A stretch of DNA of 50,170 nucleotides from Halothiobacillaceae bacterium (GCA_016938615.1 JAFGUH010000017.1:1-50170), one strand, 5' to 3'. Shown: positions 1-9,348, counted from the stretch's first letter. Numbers and translations: made by a program. The notes: generated by a model not told the origin, from the sequence alone.

Positions 1-300
1 GGCCTCGTCAAGCGAGAAGAACACCACGCCCACCGCGTAGATCTCGGGCAGGTCGATGCCCTGATCGGATGCCGCCTTGCGGAAAAACGCTTCCGGTTTT
101 TTCAGCAACAGGCCGCAGCCGTCACCCGACTTGCCGTCGGCGGAGATGCCGCCGCGGTGAGTCATGCGGGCCAGCGCGCCGATCGCGGTCGATACCAGGC
201 CGTGGCTGGCCTGGTCGTCCATGTGGGCAATCAGGCCGAAACCGCAGTTCTCTTTCTCGAAACTCGGGTGGTAAAGACCGTCGGTGGGGGCTTGGCTCAT
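1..300 (-). CDS. gltB: Glutamate synthase (NADPH) large subunit, N-terminal part only
   Basis: The first 100 codons of the gene are visible; it runs off the left edge. The product is the large subunit of glutamate synthase, which hydrolyses glutamine and passes the ammonia to 2-oxoglutarate. After a short propeptide the sequence reads [10 protein letters not shown], placing the expected class II amidotransferase nucleophile at Cys19; the MTHRGG and GKSGDGCG segments that follow are typical of GltB. Maturation by cleavage before this Cys is known for the family and inferred here. A promoter candidate lies at 456-484. The small subunit gene gltD is not adjacent on the visible side but lies about 13 kb away, so check whether another gltD lies beyond the edge. 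Confidence 0.93.
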   Translation of the reverse strand, partial: MSQAPTDGLYHPSFEKENCGFGLIAHMDDQASHGLVSTAIGALARMTHRGGISADGKSGDGCGLLLKKPEAFFRKAASDQGIDLPEIYAVGVVFFSLDEA

Positions 301-455
301 GGGGTGCGCAACCTCTTGGAATTCGTCGGGCTGACCGGGTGGGCGGAACTCGCCCGGTCGTCGAGATCGGCCGCCTGAAGGGGCCGGCCGGTCGGGTATC
401 GCCGACCGTGTCGGGATCGACGCCCGCATCGGGGAATTAGGCAAAATGGGTCAGA

Positions 456-484
456 ATTTTACCGGGCCCACGAGGATCAGGCAA
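456..484 (-). promoter_or_regulatory. Candidate sigma-70 promoter for gltB
   Basis: Read on the minus strand there is TTGCCT, a 17-base spacer, then TAAAAT. This matches the sigma-70 consensus at 4/6 and 5/6. It lies about 155 bases upstream of the gltB start and 30 bases from the end of repeat copy A, so gltB probably has its own promoter rather than depending on read-through from damX. Found by eye only. Confidence 0.45.
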
Positions 485-513
485 ATCGGCCAGCGGCGGG
501 CGCCGCCCACCAT

Positions 514-786
514 GGGGCAATCTGCACGATTCGACAGGGTCTCTGCGGGACCGCCTAGGGGCCCGTTGGAAGACGCGGTGAGTGGCCGTCCGCCAGTCGC
601 AAGCGTGACAACGCCGAAGCTGGGCCCTTGGCGGCCCGCCCGGAAGGGTTCGCGGGGTTGCACGCCCGCCGCAATGCCGTCTCTCGACGGCCCCGAGTCA
701 TTGCCTGGATCCGTCTTCGATCTGACGCCGGGAGAAGCGCTTCAGCCCGCGAGCCGACGGCACCATCGAATCGTGCGGCGTTTCCC
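514..786 (-). repeat. Structured intergenic repeat, copy A (diverged)
   Basis: A diverged full-length copy of the window's dispersed repeat, in reverse orientation, filling most of the gap between gltB and damX and ending 10 bases past the damX stop. It retains the conserved internal blocks (GGGCGGGCCGCCAAGGGCCC and CCGTCGAGAGACGGCA on the complementary strand). Both ends carry CACGATTCGA where other copies have CACGAATCGA, so the two ends share a variant particular to this copy. No plausible gene is encoded in it. Confidence 0.8.
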
Positions 787-795
787 GGGGGTCGC

Positions 796-2331
796 TCAGG
801 GTGCCGTGGTCGCGAGCCGGTCCTGGATGGCGCCGATCGAACGTGGATAGGGCTTGAGCGCCTTCAATTCGGCCGGCAACGCGTCGATCGCGTGCCGCGC
901 GCGTTCCGCGGACGGGAAGTCGCCAAGGGTGACGGTATAGAGAACCTTCCCGTCGATCCGCTGCGTGTAGATCCGCCATGCATCGCGCGGCCGGTCCTCG
1001 CTGGCGAACCGGTCGATCATCTGGCTGGCATGCTCGAGCTTGCCGAACGCCGCGATCTGGATCGCCGCGCGGGCCCGGGGTTGGTCTCGATACCAGTCGT
1101 TGTCGACGTCGGTCGGCGGGGTGGCCGCCGCCGCGCCCCGGCTGGCCTCGGCCAGGGGGTCGGCCCGGGTTTCGGCTTGGGTTTCGGCCCGGGTTTCGGT
1201 CTGGGTTTTGGTCGCCGCGCCCGAGGGCGTGCTTCTCGCCGAGTCACCGTCGTTGGCGGTCTTCACCTCGACGTCGGCGGCGGGCGCCTGTGCCGGGGCC
1301 GAAGCCTTTTTTGACAACGGGACGTACGGCGGCTGGCCATGGTCGATGCCTTCAAGGTTCGGACCGCGATCGACAGCACTCGCCTCCCGGGTCTGATTTT
1401 CCGCCGCAGCGGTGCCCTCGGCTGCCCGGGAGGCAGGCCCATCCTCCGAGAACGCGTCGTCCGACGAGTCGTCGACGCCCGTTGCCGCCTCTCTTCCGTC
1501 GCTATCGAGGGCCACCGCCGTGGGCTCTGGCGTGGGATCCTGCATACCGCCCAGCAGGGCGAAGGTCGCGATCGCCACGACCGCGATGCTCACCACGGCG
1601 GCAATCAGCAAGGTTGGGCTGGTCCAGGAGGATTGGCGGGGCGGCGATGTCGACCGCGTTGGCTGCGGGTCGCGGGCGGCGTGCTCGGTCGGCGATGCGT
1701 TTGCCTGTGCCTGGTTGGTCGCCGGGGCAGGCGCTTGGGTGGTCGCCGGGGCGGGCTCCGTACCCACAGCCCCGGCAGACGTCGTGGCCGCCGCGCCGTG
1801 GGCAGGGGATTGTGCTTGGGTCTTGCCCAGGAGTTGAACGCAGTGTAGATCCGGCGCGACGGCGGCCAGCGCCTGCGTTGCCTGGGCCGTCGCGCACAGG
1901 CCGCGACTGCCGACCAGCAAGAACAGCACACGCTCGGGCGCTTGCGAGTGGGCCTGGTTGATCAGGTCGAACAGGGCGTCGCTCGCCTGGGCGCTCAGCC
2001 AGTGGTCGGCGTTCTCGACCATGATCAGGAGCCGCTCCTGGCCTTCCAGGGCGGCCGTGGCGGCCGTGATCAGTTGGTCAATGGTCTCGATGCCGGCGGA
2101 AAGCTGGAGCAGGGTGCCCAGTTGATCGATCAGTGCGGCCGATCCGTTGCCGGGGTCGGCGCGCAGCAGTACCGGACGGACCTGTCGCGGAAGCTTCTGT
2201 CCGATCAGCTTGACGAATGCCCGGCGTTCGGCCGTCGAGTCGCCCTCGACCACCATAAAGCGGTCAGAGTACTTCGCGTACTGGACGATTCGTTCGGCCT
2301 GTTCCAGGGCGTGGTCCGTCGCGTCGCTCAT
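796..2331 (-). CDS. damX: DamX-like protein: degenerate AAA region, one membrane segment, C-terminal SPOR domain
   Basis: A 511-residue inner-membrane protein. The N-terminal part (about 1-190) resembles the AAA-like region of DamX/SPOR proteins, but the phosphate-binding loop position reads VVEGDSTAERR rather than a normal GxxxxGKT, so ATP binding is doubtful. A low-complexity Ala/Pro/Thr linker leads to one hydrophobic segment at about 237-262, then a long acidic and Ala-rich periplasmic linker containing TQTETRAETQAETRAD-type repeats. The last 80 or so residues (QIAAFGKLEHASQMIDRF...) form a SPOR domain, which in this family binds denuded peptidoglycan at division sites. It follows aroB with a 33-base gap, the usual aroK-aroB-damX order. 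A role in cell division is inferred from the family. Confidence 0.85.
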   Translation of the reverse strand: MSDATDHALEQAERIVQYAKYSDRFMVVEGDSTAERRAFVKLIGQKLPRQVRPVLLRADPGNGSAALIDQLGTLLQLSAGIETIDQLITAATAALEGQERLLIMVENADHWLSAQASDALFDLINQAHSQAPERVLFLLVGSRGLCATAQATQALAAVAPDLHCVQLLGKTQAQSPAHGAAATTSAGAVGTEPAPATTQAPAPATNQAQANASPTEHAARDPQPTRSTSPPRQSSWTSPTLLIAAVVSIAVVAIATFALLGGMQDPTPEPTAVALDSDGREAATGVDDSSDDAFSEDGPASRAAEGTAAAENQTREASAVDRGPNLEGIDHGQPPYVPLSKKASAPAQAPAADVEVKTANDGDSARSTPSGAATKTQTETRAETQAETRADPLAEASRGAAAATPPTDVDNDWYRDQPRARAAIQIAAFGKLEHASQMIDRFASEDRPRDAWRIYTQRIDGKVLYTVTLGDFPSAERARHAIDALPAELKALKPYPRSIGAIQDRLATTAP

Positions 2332-2364
2332 CTCAGGCTCCTTCTGGCTAGCATGCGGCGCACG

Positions 2365-3489
2365 TCAGGGCGTGGCGCCGGTGGTGTAGGCAATGGTCTC
2401 GAGGAGGGTCTCCTCGGGGACGTGGTCGACCAGGCGAGCCTGGCCGAGGCGACCGAGCAGTACGAGCCGCAAGCGGCCGTGCTCGACCTTCTTGTCGCTG
2501 TCCATCAGGGATCGGAGGCGCTCGACCGACAATTCCCCGGGCGCCCGCGTGGGTAGACCGGCGGACTCGACCAGGGTTTCGACGCGCTTGACAGCGTCGG
2601 GATCGATCAGCCCCAGGCGCCGGGAGAGTTCGGCTGCCATGCACATGCCGGCGCCGACGGCCTCGCCGTGAAGCCAGACGCCATAACCCATGCCTGCCTC
2701 GATGGCGTGGCCGAAGGTATGGCCCAGGTTCAATAGGGCGCGGATGCCGCCTTCGCGTTCATCCTGGCGGACGATTTCCGCCTTGATCAGGCACGACTGG
2801 CGGATCGCCTCGGTCAGTGTCGCCGGGTCGCGTCGGCGCAGGTCGGCAACGTGTGATTCGATCCAGGCGAGGAAGTCCTCGTCCCAGAGAAGCCCGTACT
2901 TGATCACCTCAGCGAGTCCCGCGGACAGCTCCCGGTCCGGGAGCGTCTCGAGGCTGCCAGTGTCGGCGACCACGCAGCGCGGCTGGTAGAACGCACCGAT
3001 CATGTTCTTGCCACGCGGGTGGTTTACACCGGTCTTGCCGCCCACCGAGCTGTCGACCTGAGCGAGCAGGGTGGTGGGGATCTGGATGAACGGGATGCCG
3101 CGGAGAAAGGACGCGGCGGCAAAGCCGGTAATGTCGCCGATCACCCCGCCCCCGAGCGCGATCAAGGTGGTCTTGCGATCGACCTGCTTCTCCATCAGGA
3201 AGTCGTAGATCGTGCCCAAGGTCTCCAGGGTCTTGTACTGTTCGCCGTCGGGCAATGCGAGTAGTTCGACGCGCTTGCCAGCGGCTTCGAGCGACTGGGC
3301 CAGGCGCTCGGCGTACAAGGGGGCGACCGTGGTGTTGCTGACGATCACGGCCCGCGAGGCGGGGATGAAGGGCGTCACCAGGTCGGCGTCGATCAGGCCG
3401 TGATCGATAAAGATCGGGTAGCTGCGATCGCCGAGGTCGACGTTGACCGTGGTTGGCTGCGCGGCGTTTATGGTAGCGGGGTCATGCAT
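2365..3489 (-). CDS. aroB: 3-dehydroquinate synthase
   Basis: Second step of the shikimate pathway: converts DAHP to 3-dehydroquinate using NAD and a divalent metal. The 374-residue product has the family signatures [49 protein letters not shown] and the metal-binding [12 protein letters not shown]. The reading frame is open for 36 codons further upstream, into aroK, but that part does not resemble AroB. I chose the ATG at 3489, about 10 residues before the conserved [12 protein letters not shown]. No strong ribosome site is visible there, so the exact start is uncertain. It lies between aroK and damX, all on one strand and probably cotranscribed. Confidence 0.95.
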   Translation of the reverse strand: MHDPATINAAQPTTVNVDLGDRSYPIFIDHGLIDADLVTPFIPASRAVIVSNTTVAPLYAERLAQSLEAAGKRVELLALPDGEQYKTLETLGTIYDFLMEKQVDRKTTLIALGGGVIGDITGFAAASFLRGIPFIQIPTTLLAQVDSSVGGKTGVNHPRGKNMIGAFYQPRCVVADTGSLETLPDRELSAGLAEVIKYGLLWDEDFLAWIESHVADLRRRDPATLTEAIRQSCLIKAEIVRQDEREGGIRALLNLGHTFGHAIEAGMGYGVWLHGEAVGAGMCMAAELSRRLGLIDPDAVKRVETLVESAGLPTRAPGELSVERLRSLMDSDKKVEHGRLRLVLLGRLGQARLVDHVPEETLLETIAYTTGATP

Positions 3490-3562
3490 GGATCGGTGCG
3501 GGCCTGTCGATGGTTCGGCGATAGGGTGGCAGCACTCGGCTCTGCCACTTCGGGAGTTTACA

Positions 3563-4117
3563 TCACCACTGGGATTCATCACCCGGGGGCGACGCATCGG
3601 GCCGTTTGCCTGCCTGACGTGTGGCGGCGAGGATTCGGTCGGCCATGCTTCGGGGGGTCTGGCCGCCGGTCTCGACCACCAGGTGGGCGGTCTCGCGATA
3701 GAGTGGGTCGCGCTCGGCCATCAGGCGCTCAAGGGTCGCACGACGGTCTCCCTGGTTGAGAAGGGGGCGTTGCGCGTCGTGCCGAGTGCGCTCGAACTGT
3801 CGCTCGACGCTGGTGAAAAGGTAGACCACCAGCCCGTTTTCCCGGAGCAGTTCGCGGTTGTCCTCGCGCAGCACGGCGCCGCCGCCGGTCGCCAGGACGG
3901 TGCCGCTTTCCCGAGACAGCTCCGCGAGCATGTCGTGCTCGCGCTGGCGGAAGCCCGCCTCGCCCTCGATATCGAAAATCAGCGGGATGTCCGCCCCGGT
4001 ACGTCGCTCGATTTCCCGGTCGGAATCATGGAACCGCCAGCCCAGACGGTTGGCGAGCAATCGTCCGATGGTGGTCTTTCCCGCCCCCATGGGGCCGATC
4101 AGGATGATGTTTCGCAT
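3563..4117 (-). CDS. aroK: Shikimate kinase I
   Basis: ATP-dependent phosphorylation of shikimate to shikimate 3-phosphate in aromatic amino acid synthesis. The 184-residue protein starts with [16 protein letters not shown], a clear Walker A loop, followed by the substrate-binding FHDSDREIE (Asp residues), FRQRE and ATGGGAVL motifs, and the lid region RPLLNQG. Length and motifs match AroK. It is first in an aroK-aroB-damX run downstream of pilQ, from which it is separated by a strong terminator at 4145-4172, so it likely has its own start signal; a TATACT box (minus strand, 4126-4131) lies only about 8 bases before the ATG. Confidence 0.96.
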   Translation of the reverse strand: MRNIILIGPMGAGKTTIGRLLANRLGWRFHDSDREIERRTGADIPLIFDIEGEAGFRQREHDMLAELSRESGTVLATGGGAVLREDNRELLRENGLVVYLFTSVERQFERTRHDAQRPLLNQGDRRATLERLMAERDPLYRETAHLVVETGGQTPRSMADRILAATRQAGKRPDASPPGDESQW

Positions 4118-4125
4118 GACTCGCG

Positions 4126-4131
4126 AGTATA
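4126..4131 (-). promoter_or_regulatory. aroK: Candidate -10 box just before aroK
   Basis: TATACT on the minus strand (5/6 to the sigma-70 -10 consensus) between the pilQ terminator and the aroK ATG. No good -35 is seen at the right distance; that position falls in the terminator T tract. If used, the transcript would have a nearly absent leader. A weak call. Confidence 0.3.
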
Positions 4132-4144
4132 CCGACTCGGTGCA

Positions 4145-4172
4145 TGAAAAAACCCCGCCGGAGCGGGGTTGG
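4145..4172 (-). terminator. Intrinsic terminator after pilQ
   Basis: On the minus strand AACCCCGC, loop TCCG, GCGGGGTT runs directly into a T tract. It follows the pilQ stop by about 20 bases and should end the pilMNOPQ transcript before aroK. Confidence 0.85.
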
Positions 4173-4192
4173 TAGGCGCGGTCGTGTCCGGA

Positions 4193-6406
4193 TCAGTTGT
4201 TGATCAGGGTGCCGCGGTTGAAGTTCGACAGGTTGTCTCGATCGACGATTTTCGGTGTGACGAAGATCAGCAACTCGAAGCGCGAATCGTCGGTGATGCG
4301 GTTCTTGAACAGGTTGCCAATGCCTGGCAGGTCGCCGAAGAACGGCACCTTTTCCATCTGCGTCACGTTCTCGAACTCGTAGATGCCGCCGAGCACCACC
4401 GTCTGGCCGTTCTGTACCTGCACCTTGGTCTGCACCTCGCGGGTATTGATCGGCGGCTCGCCGTTGATCGCGCGGGTGTAGTCCGGCTCTTCCTTCATGA
4501 CCAGGATGTCCATGATCACGTTGTCGTTGGGCGTGATCTGCGGGGTGACCTCCGTCTTGAGCAGCGCTTCCTTGAACTCGATGTTCGAGATCGCCCCGCC
4601 GGCGGAGGCCGTCTGCGACTGATACGGGATCTCGACGCCCTGCGAGATGACTGCCTTGTGGCCGTTGGTCGTGATCACCTTCGGGTTAGAGACGATCTTG
4701 CCGGTGCCCTCGCTCTGCATCGCCTGCAGTTCGAGGTTCAGCAGCACGTTCGAGCCCAGGATCGCGAGACCCAGCGAGCCGGTCGGGTCGCCACTGATCG
4801 GGGTGTTGACCATCCAGCCGTCACTGACCGCGACCCCGGTGTTTCCAGCCGCGTTAGTGGGCAACGACCCTGGGTCGCCATTGTCGTCGGTCAACGTGAG
4901 CGCGTTTGGACCCAAGCCAAACGTCGATCCCGCACGGTTAAACCCGGCATTCACGCCCCAGCGCACACCCAGTTCGCGCGAGAAGTTGTCGGTCGCGATC
5001 ACGATACGGGTCTCGATCAGGACCTGCTTGACCGGCTTGTCGATCTGGACGATCAGGCCGCGGACCCGGTCGAGGGCCTCGCCCGTGTCGGTGACGATCA
5101 GCGTGTTGGTACGGGCATCGACCGTGATCGAGCCGCGGCGGCTGAGGAAGTTGCCGTCGCTCTTCGCCTCGGCGCTGTTCTCGCCGAGACCGGAGCTCTG
5201 GCGAACCAGCGCGGCGATATCGGCTGCCTTGGCGTAGTTGATCTGGACGATGTCCGTGATCAGCGGCGCCAGTTGCTGGGCCTGTTCGCGGGCGGCGAGC
5301 TCGGCCTTGTCGCGGGCAGCGATTTCCTCGGTTGGTGCGACGTAGATCACGTTGCCGTTCTTGCGTGCCGACAGGCCCTTGGTGGTAAGGATCAGATCGA
5401 GGGCCTGGTCCCAGGGCACGTTTTCCAGGCGCAGGCTGATCGAGCCTTGCACCGAATCGCTGACCACGATGTTGTTGCCGGTGAAGTCCGCGATCAGCTG
5501 CAGCAGCGGGCGCACCTGGATGTCCTGGAATTTCAGTGTCAGGCGTTCGCCGGTGTATTCCTTCTTGCCCAGCGAGGCGCGCTGGTCTTCCTCGGGAATC
5601 GGCTGGACCTCGATCACGAGCCGGTTGTCGGTCTGGTAGGCCAGATGCTCGCCGGCACCCTTGGTCTTGAGAGTAACCCGGCTGCCATTGCCGTCACGAC
5701 GCACGCTGACGTTCTCGACCGGGGTGGCGAAGTCGTTGACGTTGTACTGGCCCGGCTCGATGCGGGTGCCGGGCAGCTGGACCACGATCCGGCTACCTTC
5801 GCGACGAATGTCCATCGGTGCCTCGCTGCTGCCGACGTCCAGCAGCAGCCGACCCGCGCCGTTGGCGGTGCGACGGAAATCGATTGGCTGGCCGGCATCC
5901 ATCGCCGTGGCGTCGGAACCGCCCGAGGCGGTCACGGCCAGTCCACTTGCCGTCGTGGTGGCCTGTTCGACGGGATTGAAGGTGACCGTCACTTTGCCGT
6001 TGTCACGGGTGATGGCGTAGGGCACGGACTGGTCGAGGCTGAACACCGCCCGGGTCTTGCCGTTGGCCTCGGCGAGCATGACCGAGTCGACCGGCCCCAG
6101 GCCGATCGAGGTCTGACGGTTGCCGGTCTTGTTCATCACATCGGGCAAATCGATCGCGACCCGGGCCGGGTTGTCGATCTTGAAACTGTCTGGCTCGCTC
6201 GCCAATGGCTCGGAGAGCGCGAAGTTGACCATTACGTCGCCGTCGCTGCCGCGCTCGTAGGTGATCCCGGTGAGATCGCCTGCGAACACGAGACCGGGCG
6301 CGAGCAAGGCGGCCAGAGTGAGAGAGGGGAGACCGAGCGCTCGACGCAGTCGCGCGTTCGGGCGTGAAGGTTTGTTGAGATTGTCCATATCGCTGTGTCC
6401 CATCAT
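4193..6406 (-). CDS. pilQ: Type IV pilus secretin
   Basis: Outer-membrane secretin through which type IV pili are extruded and retracted. The 737-residue product has an N-terminal signal peptide (hydrophobic run ending ALLAPGLVFAG), two AMIN-type regions (about 45-260; LTGITYERGSDGDVMVNF and the LLLDVGSSEAP region), an STN/N0 region (LTLKFQDIQVRPLLQLIADFTGNN), an N1 region (VQINYAKAADIAALV) and a C-terminal secretin core ending VPFFGDLPGIGNLFKNR and LLIFVTPKIV. Length fits PilQ. Last gene of pilMNOPQ; its start follows the pilP stop directly (TAAATGATG). A second in-frame Met at residue 7 is an alternative start. Confidence 0.96.
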   Translation of the reverse strand: MMGHSDMDNLNKPSRPNARLRRALGLPSLTLAALLAPGLVFAGDLTGITYERGSDGDVMVNFALSEPLASEPDSFKIDNPARVAIDLPDVMNKTGNRQTSIGLGPVDSVMLAEANGKTRAVFSLDQSVPYAITRDNGKVTVTFNPVEQATTTASGLAVTASGGSDATAMDAGQPIDFRRTANGAGRLLLDVGSSEAPMDIRREGSRIVVQLPGTRIEPGQYNVNDFATPVENVSVRRDGNGSRVTLKTKGAGEHLAYQTDNRLVIEVQPIPEEDQRASLGKKEYTGERLTLKFQDIQVRPLLQLIADFTGNNIVVSDSVQGSISLRLENVPWDQALDLILTTKGLSARKNGNVIYVAPTEEIAARDKAELAAREQAQQLAPLITDIVQINYAKAADIAALVRQSSGLGENSAEAKSDGNFLSRRGSITVDARTNTLIVTDTGEALDRVRGLIVQIDKPVKQVLIETRIVIATDNFSRELGVRWGVNAGFNRAGSTFGLGPNALTLTDDNGDPGSLPTNAAGNTGVAVSDGWMVNTPISGDPTGSLGLAILGSNVLLNLELQAMQSEGTGKIVSNPKVITTNGHKAVISQGVEIPYQSQTASAGGAISNIEFKEALLKTEVTPQITPNDNVIMDILVMKEEPDYTRAINGEPPINTREVQTKVQVQNGQTVVLGGIYEFENVTQMEKVPFFGDLPGIGNLFKNRITDDSRFELLIFVTPKIVDRDNLSNFNRGTLINN

Positions 6407-6955
6407 TTAGCTCCGGCCGCTTTGGGTCTTGACGACCGTTGTCTGTTTTTTCCAGCCACCCCGTCCATCGGGCACGATCTCTTCCAGCGTCACGCTGGTT
6501 TCGCCGATTTCCATCACTTCGCCGTAGTTGCGGCCCATGTGATCACCGAGCATCACCTCGTGGATCACGCCGTTGCCGTCGCGGATCAGAGCGTAGGTCG
6601 CGTTCTGGCGGTTGATGATCCCGCGCATCGCGAGGGCGTCGAGCGGGAATTGTTCCAAGGGCTCCTTGGGTCGGTCGATGTCCGGCTTGAGACCGTCGCC
6701 GTCGTCCACATGGTCCTCCTTCGGCGGCATGAACGGCGTGCGCTCGTCTTTCGGAACGCTGTACGCGTATCTTGGCAGGGGTTTCATCTCCGGGATCGGC
6801 TCGATCTGGCCGCCCGGGCGAGCCTGCAGCTTGTCGACCTTCTGCTCCAGGTCGCCCATGTCCTGTGCGCAGCCCGCCAACGAGCCGACCAGGAGTGCGC
6901 CGACCCCCAGCACACCGAGGCGCCAGGTGGCGTTGGGGTTGGTGAATGACTTCAT
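6407..6955 (-). CDS. pilP: Type IV pilus inner-membrane lipoprotein
   Basis: PilP links the PilN/PilO inner-membrane complex to the PilQ secretin. The 182-residue protein has a lipoprotein signal with a lipobox at LVGSLAGC, putting the lipidated Cys near residue 28, then a Pro-rich linker and a C-terminal beta domain (about 100-180; LDALAMRGIINRQNATYALI... VMLGDHMGRNYGEVMEI) characteristic of PilP. Its first bases overlap the end of pilO by 4 bases (ATGA), indicating translational coupling. Confidence 0.94.
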   Translation of the reverse strand: MKSFTNPNATWRLGVLGVGALLVGSLAGCAQDMGDLEQKVDKLQARPGGQIEPIPEMKPLPRYAYSVPKDERTPFMPPKEDHVDDGDGLKPDIDRPKEPLEQFPLDALAMRGIINRQNATYALIRDGNGVIHEVMLGDHMGRNYGEVMEIGETSVTLEEIVPDGRGGWKKQTTVVKTQSGRS

Positions 6956-7572
6956 TGGCCGCCTCCTTGCTCGCCGCTTTCCAGGTACCGGTAGGTCTTG
7001 GCCTGTATGTCCATGCCGATCACGCGGGGCGCGTCCTCCCCCTCGGGACTCGGTTCCTGCGGCTTCATGGCCGGATCGTGCAAGGTCACGATTCGCGGCA
7101 GGTTGGCCGTATCGCTGATGAACTGGGTCAGCTCACGGTAGGTGCCGCGCAGCGACAGGTGATAGGTCATCTCGGCGTAGAAGTCGTGCTTGACCTCGTT
7201 GCCGGGGCGGATCTGCTCGTTCTTGAGACCGTTGGAGAGCGAGGTCTGCGCGACGTTGTCGATCAGGTTTTCCGCTTCCCGTTTGTTCGGCAGCTGGCGC
7301 AACAGTTCGCCGAAGCGGGCCTCCATTTCCTTGATCTGGGCCTTGTAGGCCTCGAGGTTGGCTGCCAGCCGTTGTTTCGAGTCCACTTTCTCGAGCAGGG
7401 ATTGTTCTTCCCGCTGGACGCGCTCGAGCTGCTCTTTCTGCGGCAGGGTGTCGAAGTACACCACTGCCCCGACGATCAGCACGAAGACGAAGACGAAGAT
7501 CACCAGGCGCGTGCCCAGCGAGGTCAGCCCCACCGTCTGGAAGTCGAGGTTTCTCAGTTCGTTGAGGTCCAT
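6952..7572 (-). CDS. pilO: Type IV pilus assembly protein PilO
   Basis: Inner-membrane alignment protein that pairs with PilN. The 206-residue product has a short cytoplasmic N-terminus, one hydrophobic segment (about 22-42, LVIFVFVFVLIVGAVVYF), a coiled-coil stretch rich in Glu/Gln/Leu (about 45-100), and a ferredoxin-like periplasmic domain (YHLSLRGTYRELTQFISDTANLPRIV) typical of PilO. Three bases separate it from pilN. Confidence 0.95.
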   Translation of the reverse strand: MDLNELRNLDFQTVGLTSLGTRLVIFVFVFVLIVGAVVYFDTLPQKEQLERVQREEQSLLEKVDSKQRLAANLEAYKAQIKEMEARFGELLRQLPNKREAENLIDNVAQTSLSNGLKNEQIRPGNEVKHDFYAEMTYHLSLRGTYRELTQFISDTANLPRIVTLHDPAMKPQEPSPEGEDAPRVIGMDIQAKTYRYLESGEQGGGQ

Positions 7573-7575
7573 GGC

Positions 7576-8163
7576 TCAGTTCTCCTTCTCGGCTTCGCCG
7601 TCCTTGGGTGGCGTGATTTCGGCCTCGATCGAGAACACGTACTGGCCGGAGGTCGCCTCGCCGCCGGCGCCCTGGGCGAGGATGCCCGATCCCACCAGGC
7701 TGGCGTTGCCGATGTAGTCGGCGCTATTCAGGCGCCGCAGGTAGGCGGCGACCCGGGCTTGGGCGTCGGCCTGGCCCTGGATGCTGATCTTCTTGTCACC
7801 GGTCACCGTCGTGGAGGTGAGTTGCACGCCGTCCGGCAGGGTGGTGACGAAGTTCTCCATCAGATGGACGATCGTCGGGCGGCTTGATTGCAGTGTCTCG
7901 ATTACCTGCATGCGCGCCGTCAACTCTGCCTTGCGTTTCTTGAGATCGTTGATCGCCTGGATTTGCCGGTCGAGATCCTTGATCACGTTCTCGAGGTAGG
8001 CATTCCGCTCCTGCTGATACTCGATCTTCGCCTGCATGATGCTGTGAATGCCGAAGGCGATGCCCACGGCGATCAGGGCGGCCAGGACGAGGTGGACGAC
8101 GAAATCACGTTGCCGCTTCTGGCGCCGTTCCTCGCGCCAGGGGAGTAGGTTGATCCGTCTCAT
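7576..8163 (-). CDS. pilN: Type IV pilus assembly protein PilN
   Basis: Bitopic inner-membrane protein of the pilus alignment complex. The 195 residues start with MRRINLLPWREERR, the conserved cytoplasmic segment that docks in the PilM groove, followed by one membrane segment (about 22-44), a coiled coil (about 50-95) and a periplasmic domain (VQLTSTTVTGDKKISIQGQA...). The start shares its last base with the pilM stop, consistent with tight cotranscription of pilMNOPQ. Confidence 0.96.
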   Translation of the reverse strand: MRRINLLPWREERRQKRQRDFVVHLVLAALIAVGIAFGIHSIMQAKIEYQQERNAYLENVIKDLDRQIQAINDLKKRKAELTARMQVIETLQSSRPTIVHLMENFVTTLPDGVQLTSTTVTGDKKISIQGQADAQARVAAYLRRLNSADYIGNASLVGSGILAQGAGGEATSGQYVFSIEAEITPPKDGEAEKEN

Positions 8164-9257
8164 CAGTCGAAGCTCCTTAACGCAAGCCCGCAGGCGATCA
8201 GCATTGCGGCGCCGTGCCGAGCCATGTGCTCGGTAGACACGCCAGGTCCCTTGGCGAGTGCGGCGAACGGATTCGCCAGCCGGGTCGCGACTCCCGTCTC
8301 GTTGTTGATGCGCTCGACGGCGCCGGCGGTGTTGGCCGCGCCCCCGCCGAGCAGGATCAGGTTGACGGTACTGCCGCTCGATTCGGAGTAGTAGTACTGG
8401 ATGAAGCGTTCGACGTTCATCGCCAGCGAGTCGAGGTAGGGTTGGAGTACCTTGCGCTGATAGTCCTCCGGGAGGCTGTCGTCCCGCTTGCGTTCCTCTG
8501 CCTCGTCGAAGGACAGCCCGTACTGGGCGGCGATCTCGCTGGTGAGCTGGTGGCCGCCGCCTTCGTGTTCCCGCGTGTAGACGATGTCGTCGCCGACGAA
8601 GATGCTCAGCGTCGTGGTGGTGTCGCCGAGATCGAAGAGGGCGACGGGCTGTGAACGTTCTTCCGGGGCGAGTGTCGGAGCCAGTATCTCGGTAAAGGCG
8701 TTCTGCAGCGCGAATGATTCGATGTCGACCACCTCCACGACCATGCCGGCCGCCTCGGCCACCGCCACGCGACTGTCGACGTTGTCGGTGCGGGTGGCGG
8801 CCATGAGCACGTCAAGGCCTTCCGTCTCGCCGGTGCGGCGTTTCTTCTGCTTGCCGAGGATGTCGGTCTGGATCGGCTCGAAGTCGAAGTTGACCTCGTC
8901 GATCGGGAAGGGAATGTATTGGTCGGCCTCGAGTCGAACCTGTTCCTCAAGTTCGAATTCGTCGCCCGGGTTGTCGATGTGCAATACCCGGCTGACGGCC
9001 GACGAGGTCGGCACGGCCATGGTGAGGTGGCGGTTCTTGACCCGGGCACGCTGCACTGCGCGTGTCAGGGCGGCGGCGACGGCTTCCGTGTCGGTGATGG
9101 ACTTGCCTTGGACGGCCCCTTGGGGAAGGGGCTCGATGGCGAACGCCGTGGTTCGGTAGGTCCCTCGACGTTGTTCCAGTTGAATGAGCTTGACGGCGGT
9201 CGAACTGATATCGACCCCGAGGCGAGCGGGTCTAGCGCTAATTAGTGGCACGATCAT
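8163..9257 (-). CDS. pilM: Type IV pilus assembly ATPase-like protein PilM
   Basis: Actin-like cytoplasmic protein that binds the PilN N-terminus. The 364 residues show the FtsA/actin fold signatures: LGVDISSTAVKLIQL (phosphate 1), VALFDLGDTTTTLSIF (phosphate 2) and VNLILLGGGAAN (adenosine). Length is typical. First gene of pilMNOPQ, with a strong ribosome site (AGGAAGGGA) directly before the ATG. It is divergent from the penicillin-binding protein gene, the usual arrangement in gammaproteobacteria. Confidence 0.96.
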   Translation of the reverse strand: MIVPLISARPARLGVDISSTAVKLIQLEQRRGTYRTTAFAIEPLPQGAVQGKSITDTEAVAAALTRAVQRARVKNRHLTMAVPTSSAVSRVLHIDNPGDEFELEEQVRLEADQYIPFPIDEVNFDFEPIQTDILGKQKKRRTGETEGLDVLMAATRTDNVDSRVAVAEAAGMVVEVVDIESFALQNAFTEILAPTLAPEERSQPVALFDLGDTTTTLSIFVGDDIVYTREHEGGGHQLTSEIAAQYGLSFDEAEERKRDDSLPEDYQRKVLQPYLDSLAMNVERFIQYYYSESSGSTVNLILLGGGAANTAGAVERINNETGVATRLANPFAALAKGPGVSTEHMARHGAAMLIACGLALRSFD

Positions 9258-9318
9258 TCCCTTCCTTTTGAGCGTGCGTTAAGGTTTCGCACACACGCAC
9301 CTTGTCTCCCAGAACCGC

Positions 9319-9348
9319 ATCCTATGGCATAACTGCCGGGCTTGTCGA
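9319..9348 (-). promoter_or_regulatory. Candidate pilM operon promoter
   Basis: On the minus strand TCGACA (5/6), 18-base spacer, TAGGAT (4/6), about 60 bases before the pilM start. No other candidate in this 160-base divergent region fits the pil direction better. By eye only. Confidence 0.35.

Noticed and set aside
1017-1247. Pro/Lys repeat frame (KPRPKPGPKPKPKPGP type) inside damX
   Set aside because: Another-frame reading of the low-complexity linker of damX, which fits the SPOR-domain protein in its own frame.
4169-6367. 732-codon plus-strand frame opposite pilQ
   Set aside because: Antisense shadow of a well-supported secretin gene; no recognisable protein.
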